NCBI RefSeq assembly: GCF_900105115.1
Contig: NZ_FNRV01000001.1
Coordinates: 3,333,501-3,397,500, forward strand
From: Pseudomonas mohnii
Lineage (GTDB): Bacteria > Pseudomonadota > Gammaproteobacteria > Pseudomonadales > Pseudomonadaceae
Direction of reading: 5' to 3'
Length of the DNA stretch: 64,000 nt
Positions 61,425-64,000 of the stretch are shown in pieces. Position numbers and translations under genes: made by a program. A model generated the notes under the pieces. That model made no database searches. It was not told where the DNA came from and saw only the letters and a list, made by a program, of their open reading frames with translations. Position 1 is the first letter of the stretch. Every line of letters begins with the position of its first letter.

Positions 61425-61838
61425 TCAAGGCCGCCATTTGCTGTGTTCTTGCCGCCAATGGCTCAGTTCGATCACTTCGGCACTGGGCCTCGCTACATCG
61501 ACCACCGGTGGCGTGTCGTCGAACGGTGCCGGGTAGGGCGCCAATTCGATCTGCGCACTGTGGGCGCCGAACTGGGTGATGGTGCCGTTGTGGCGAGTTT
61601 CGCCCGTCACGGTGAATTCGAAGTTATACACACGGGCCAGGCGCCGACGACCACTGGCATCCTTGATGAAGCCGATTTTTTTCAACGCCACGTTGCCATC
61701 CAGCAACTCGATTCCGAGTTTGCCGCAATGCTGCTTGACCCGCTCCAGCGCTCGTTCGCGCAGGCCGTGGTTGTGCCAAAGCCAAGCGCCCGCCGTGGCG
61801 AACAACATCAGCACGAAAATATTTCCAAGGGTCAGCAT
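61425..61838 (-). CDS. DUF3301 family membrane-anchored protein
   Basis: The 137-residue product has one N-terminal membrane segment (LGNIFVLMLFATAGAWLW), then the DUF3301-like block HNHGLRERALERVKQHCGK and GNVALKKIGF, and a polar C-terminus. The function is unknown. ATG 61838 is chosen over a TTG one codon upstream. It is convergent with the second COG0523 gene. Confidence 0.8.
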   Translation of the reverse strand: MLTLGNIFVLMLFATAGAWLWHNHGLRERALERVKQHCGKLGIELLDGNVALKKIGFIKDASGRRRLARVYNFEFTVTGETRHNGTITQFGAHSAQIELAPYPAPFDDTPPVVDVARPSAEVIELSHWRQEHSKWRP

Positions 61839-61958
61839 CAACAGGGTGCTCCAACAAGATAGTGTCAGCTTAACTGCGTCGCCGGTCTGTCGTACAGGCT
61901 GCGTTTAGTCGCATACTGCGCGGCTCGAATTTCAATCGTTTTACGGATAACTCACCGC

Positions 61959-62831
61959 ATGAAACGTACACCCCATCTGCTCGCTATCCAGTCCCACGTG
62001 GTGTTCGGCCACGCTGGCAACAGTGCCGCGGTTTTCCCGATGCAGCGGGTCGGGGTAAATGTATGGCCGCTCAATACCGTGCAATTCTCCAACCACACCC
62101 AGTACGGCCAATGGACCGGCGAAGTGCTGGCGCCTCATCAGATCCCCGACCTGGTTGAAGGTATCGCGGCGATTGGCGAACTGGGCAATTGCGATGCGGT
62201 GTTGTCGGGCTATCTCGGCAGTGCGGCCCAGGGCCGGGCCATCCTCACGGGTGTGGCGCGGATCAAGTCGATGAATCCCAAGGCCTTGTACCTGTGTGAC
62301 CCAGTGATGGGGCATCCGGAGAAAGGTTGCAGCGTGCCGGCGGAAGTCAGTGATTTCCTGCTGGAAGAGGCTGCCGCCGTGGCGGACTTCATGTGCCCGA
62401 ATCAATTGGAGCTCGACAGCTTTTCGGGGCGCAAGCCGCAGTCGCTGTTCGACTGCCTGGCGATGGCGCGAGCGTTGCTGACGCGCGGTCCGAAGGCGGT
62501 GCTGGTCAAGCATCTGGACTATCCCGGCAAAACGCCGGACGTCTTCGAGATGCTCCTGGTGACCGCAGAAGGCAGCTGGCATTTGCAGCGTCCGCTGCTG
62601 GCGTTCCCGCGTCAGCCGGTGGGTGTTGGCGACCTGACCTCCGGGCTGTTCCTGGCCCGCGTTCTATTGGGCGACAGCCTGGTGGCCGCTTTCGAGTTCG
62701 CCGCGTCGGCGGTGCATGAGGTGTTGCTGGAAACCCAGGCCTGCGCCAGTTATGAACTGGAACTGGTGCGGGCGCAGGACCGGATTGCCCATCCGCGGGT
62801 GCGGTTTGAAGCGACTTCGATCAGTTTGTAA
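61959..62831 (+). CDS. pdxY: Pyridoxal kinase PdxY
   Basis: PdxY phosphorylates pyridoxal in the vitamin B6 salvage pathway. The 290-residue product is a ribokinase-fold enzyme with the conserved [18 protein letters not shown] near the N-terminus, CDPVMG in the middle and the catalytic [10 protein letters not shown] near residue 225. It is convergent with the thioesterase gene across a palindromic terminator. Confidence 0.95.
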   Translation: MKRTPHLLAIQSHVVFGHAGNSAAVFPMQRVGVNVWPLNTVQFSNHTQYGQWTGEVLAPHQIPDLVEGIAAIGELGNCDAVLSGYLGSAAQGRAILTGVARIKSMNPKALYLCDPVMGHPEKGCSVPAEVSDFLLEEAAAVADFMCPNQLELDSFSGRKPQSLFDCLAMARALLTRGPKAVLVKHLDYPGKTPDVFEMLLVTAEGSWHLQRPLLAFPRQPVGVGDLTSGLFLARVLLGDSLVAAFEFAASAVHEVLLETQACASYELELVRAQDRIAHPRVRFEATSISL

Positions 62832-62847
62832 GCGGATCGCGGCAAAA

Positions 62848-62878
62848 AAGATCGCAGCCGCCTCAGGCTGCGATCCTT
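62848..62878. terminator. Bidirectional terminator between pdxY and the thioesterase gene
   Basis: AAGATCGCAGCC (62848-62859) pairs with GGCTGCGATCCTT (62866-62878) around a 6-nt loop, with an A-run on the left. It shares the GATCGCAGCC core with the long hairpin at 28405. Confidence 0.75.
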
Positions 62879-62882
62879 CGGC

Positions 62883-63365
62883 TTAGGCGTCGCCCTTGAT
62901 TTCCTGATAACGCTTTTCCAGTTCCTGGCGAATCTGCCGGCGCTGTTGAGCCTGCATGTAGCGACGCTTGTCTTCACTGTTTTGCGGTTGCAGGGGCGGC
63001 ACGGCTGCGGGTTTGCGCTGGTCATCCACCGCGACCATGGTGAAGAAGCAGCTGTTGGTGTGGCGCACCGAGCGCTCACGAATGTTTTCGGTCACGACCT
63101 TGATGCCCACCTCCATCGAAGTGTTGCCGGTGTAGTTGACCGAAGCGAGGAAGGTCACCAGTTCGCCGACATGAATCGGCTCACGGAAAATCACCTGGTC
63201 TACCGACAGGGTCACCACGTAACGGCCGGCATAACGGCTGGCGCAAGCGTAGGCCACTTCATCGAGGTACTTGAGCAAGGTCCCGCCGTGAACATTGCCA
63301 GAGAAGTTGGCCATGTCAGGGGTCATCAATACCGTCATCGACAGCTGGGCGTTTCCGGGTTCCAT
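62883..63365 (-). CDS. Acyl-CoA thioesterase (hotdog fold)
   Basis: The 160-residue product begins MEPGNAQLSMTVLMTPDMAN and has the hotdog-fold NVHGGTLLKYLDEVAYACA helix, typical of YciA/BFIT-type acyl-CoA thioesterases. The C-terminus is highly charged. ATG 63365 matches the family start; the open frame extends 23 codons upstream. The enzyme hydrolyses acyl-CoA to free acid and CoA; chain preference cannot be seen. Confidence 0.9.
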   Translation of the reverse strand: MEPGNAQLSMTVLMTPDMANFSGNVHGGTLLKYLDEVAYACASRYAGRYVVTLSVDQVIFREPIHVGELVTFLASVNYTGNTSMEVGIKVVTENIRERSVRHTNSCFFTMVAVDDQRKPAAVPPLQPQNSEDKRRYMQAQQRRQIRQELEKRYQEIKGDA

Positions 63366-63648
63366 AGCATTCTCACGGGTCAAGGCAAGGTCTGAGGGGA
63401 CGCACCTCTGCGGGTGCCTGTACGGTTTTTTCAAACCAACGTTATCGGGACGCCGCAGCGTGCGCCGCCGTCACGCCGGATCGATCTGTTTCCTTATATT
63501 GCACTGCCTTTCTGCCGGAAGTCGCGGTGTTACCCTTCAAAAGCCCATATCCAAGGGCAATTCCTACGCGGAAAGCGGATTTATTACCCTGCTTGATCAG
63601 ACTTTTCCTGCGTCCGATTGAGCGATGTCAGTCAAGGAGCCTCACACC

Positions 63649-64000
63649 ATGCATGCCATCAGTTTCATTCAGGATTTGGCAGTCATCATGCTGGTCGCAG
63701 GTGTGGTGACCGTGCTTTTTCATCGGTTCAAGCAACCGGTGGTTCTGGGCTACATCGTCGCCGGCTTCATCATTGGCCCACACACCCCGCCGTTCGGCTT
63801 GATCCACGACGAAGAAACCATCAAGACCCTGGCGGAGCTGGGGGTGATTTTCCTGATGTTCTGCCTGGGTCTGGAGTTCAGTCTGCGCAAGTTGTTCAAG
63901 GTGGGCGCCACAGCGTTTATCGCGGCGTTCCTGGAAATCGTGCTGATGATCTGGATCGGTTACGAGATAGGCCGATGGTTCGACTGGAACACCATGGATT
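63649..64000 (+). CDS. KefB-type monovalent cation:proton antiporter (3' end outside window)
   Basis: The first 117 codons are visible. They read MHAISFIQDLAVIMLVAGVV, then FKQPVVLGYIVAGFIIGPHT and LGVIFLMFCLGLEFSLRKL. This is the N-terminal membrane part of a CPA2-family (KefB/KefC-like) Na+ or K+/H+ antiporter. An AAGGAG ribosome site precedes the ATG. Regulatory C-terminal domains, if any, lie beyond the window. Confidence 0.9.
   Translation, partial: MHAISFIQDLAVIMLVAGVVTVLFHRFKQPVVLGYIVAGFIIGPHTPPFGLIHDEETIKTLAELGVIFLMFCLGLEFSLRKLFKVGATAFIAAFLEIVLMIWIGYEIGRWFDWNTMD

Overview
The window is chromosomal DNA of a Pseudomonas, most likely of the P. fluorescens group. The evidence is the order gyrB-recF-dnaN-dnaA / oriC / rpmH-rnpA-yidD-yidC-mnmE / mnmG-rsmG-parA-parB / atpIBEFHAGDC-glmU-(DeoR)-glmS, several consensus parS palindromes, a Pseudomonas REP hairpin, and fairly high-GC coding sequence. 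It is the replication-origin region plus about 30 kb of one flank.

Layout. (1) 1-4.1 kb: the 3' part of a type I restriction gene (hsdR) with an overlapping YgjP-like metallopeptidase, a strong bidirectional terminator and a (AACC)14.5 tandem repeat. (2) 4.1-10.4 kb, minus strand: dnaA-dnaN-recF-gyrB. (3) 10.36-10.9 kb: oriC with four perfect DnaA boxes and an AT-rich stretch. (4) 10.9-19.6 kb, plus strand: rpmH, rnpA, yidD, yidC, mnmE, then a second non-coding DnaA-box cluster with its own AT-rich stretch, then mnmG, rsmG, parA, parB. (5) 19.7-31.2 kb: the F1Fo ATP synthase operon behind a clear sigma-70 promoter, glmU, a DeoR-type regulator and glmS. (6) 31.5-43.5 kb: a chemoreceptor, a LysR regulator with a GST and a three-module flavo-iron-sulfur oxidoreductase, a DUF3142 lipoprotein with a large repeat protein, a LysE exporter, an Lrp/AsnC regulator, and a dihydrolipoamide dehydrogenase next to a perfect REPIN. 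(7) 43.7-49.6 kb: a tightly overlapping operon of three SPFH (HflK/HflC-like) membrane proteins and a P1B-type metal ATPase; one SPFH protein has 17 histidines in its first 32 residues. (8) 49.9-53.1 kb: cfa, cardiolipin synthase and a DUF3617 protein. (9) 53.2-61.4 kb: a zinc-limitation cluster. folE2 and an ABC metal transporter form an overlapping minus-strand operon followed by a ThrRS-like protein without a catalytic core. Two near-identical Zur-type palindromes flank a small secreted protein, with a ZigA-type COG0523 GTPase, a broken DUF1826 gene and a second COG0523 GTPase beyond. (10) 61.4-64 kb: a DUF3301 protein, pdxY, an acyl-CoA thioesterase and the start of a KefB-type antiporter.

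How the parts work together. Sections 2-4 initiate replication (DnaA, oriC, beta clamp, RecF, gyrase) and segregate origins (ParA, ParB and five parS sites at 6.6, 7.2, 36.1, 46.7 and 57.2 kb, all inside genes). About twenty perfect DnaA boxes occur in the window, many outside the two origin-like regions. Section 9 reads as a zinc-starvation response: import zinc, bypass zinc-dependent GTP cyclohydrolase with FolE2, and deliver zinc with COG0523 GTPases.

The most unusual items are the ThrRS-like protein, which keeps the TGS, editing-like and anticodon-binding domains but lacks the aminoacylation core and most editing residues, and the SPFH/His-rich/P1B-ATPase operon, which has a Zur-like palindrome in its leader. 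Functional statements rest on motif recognition by eye; no search or alignment was run.
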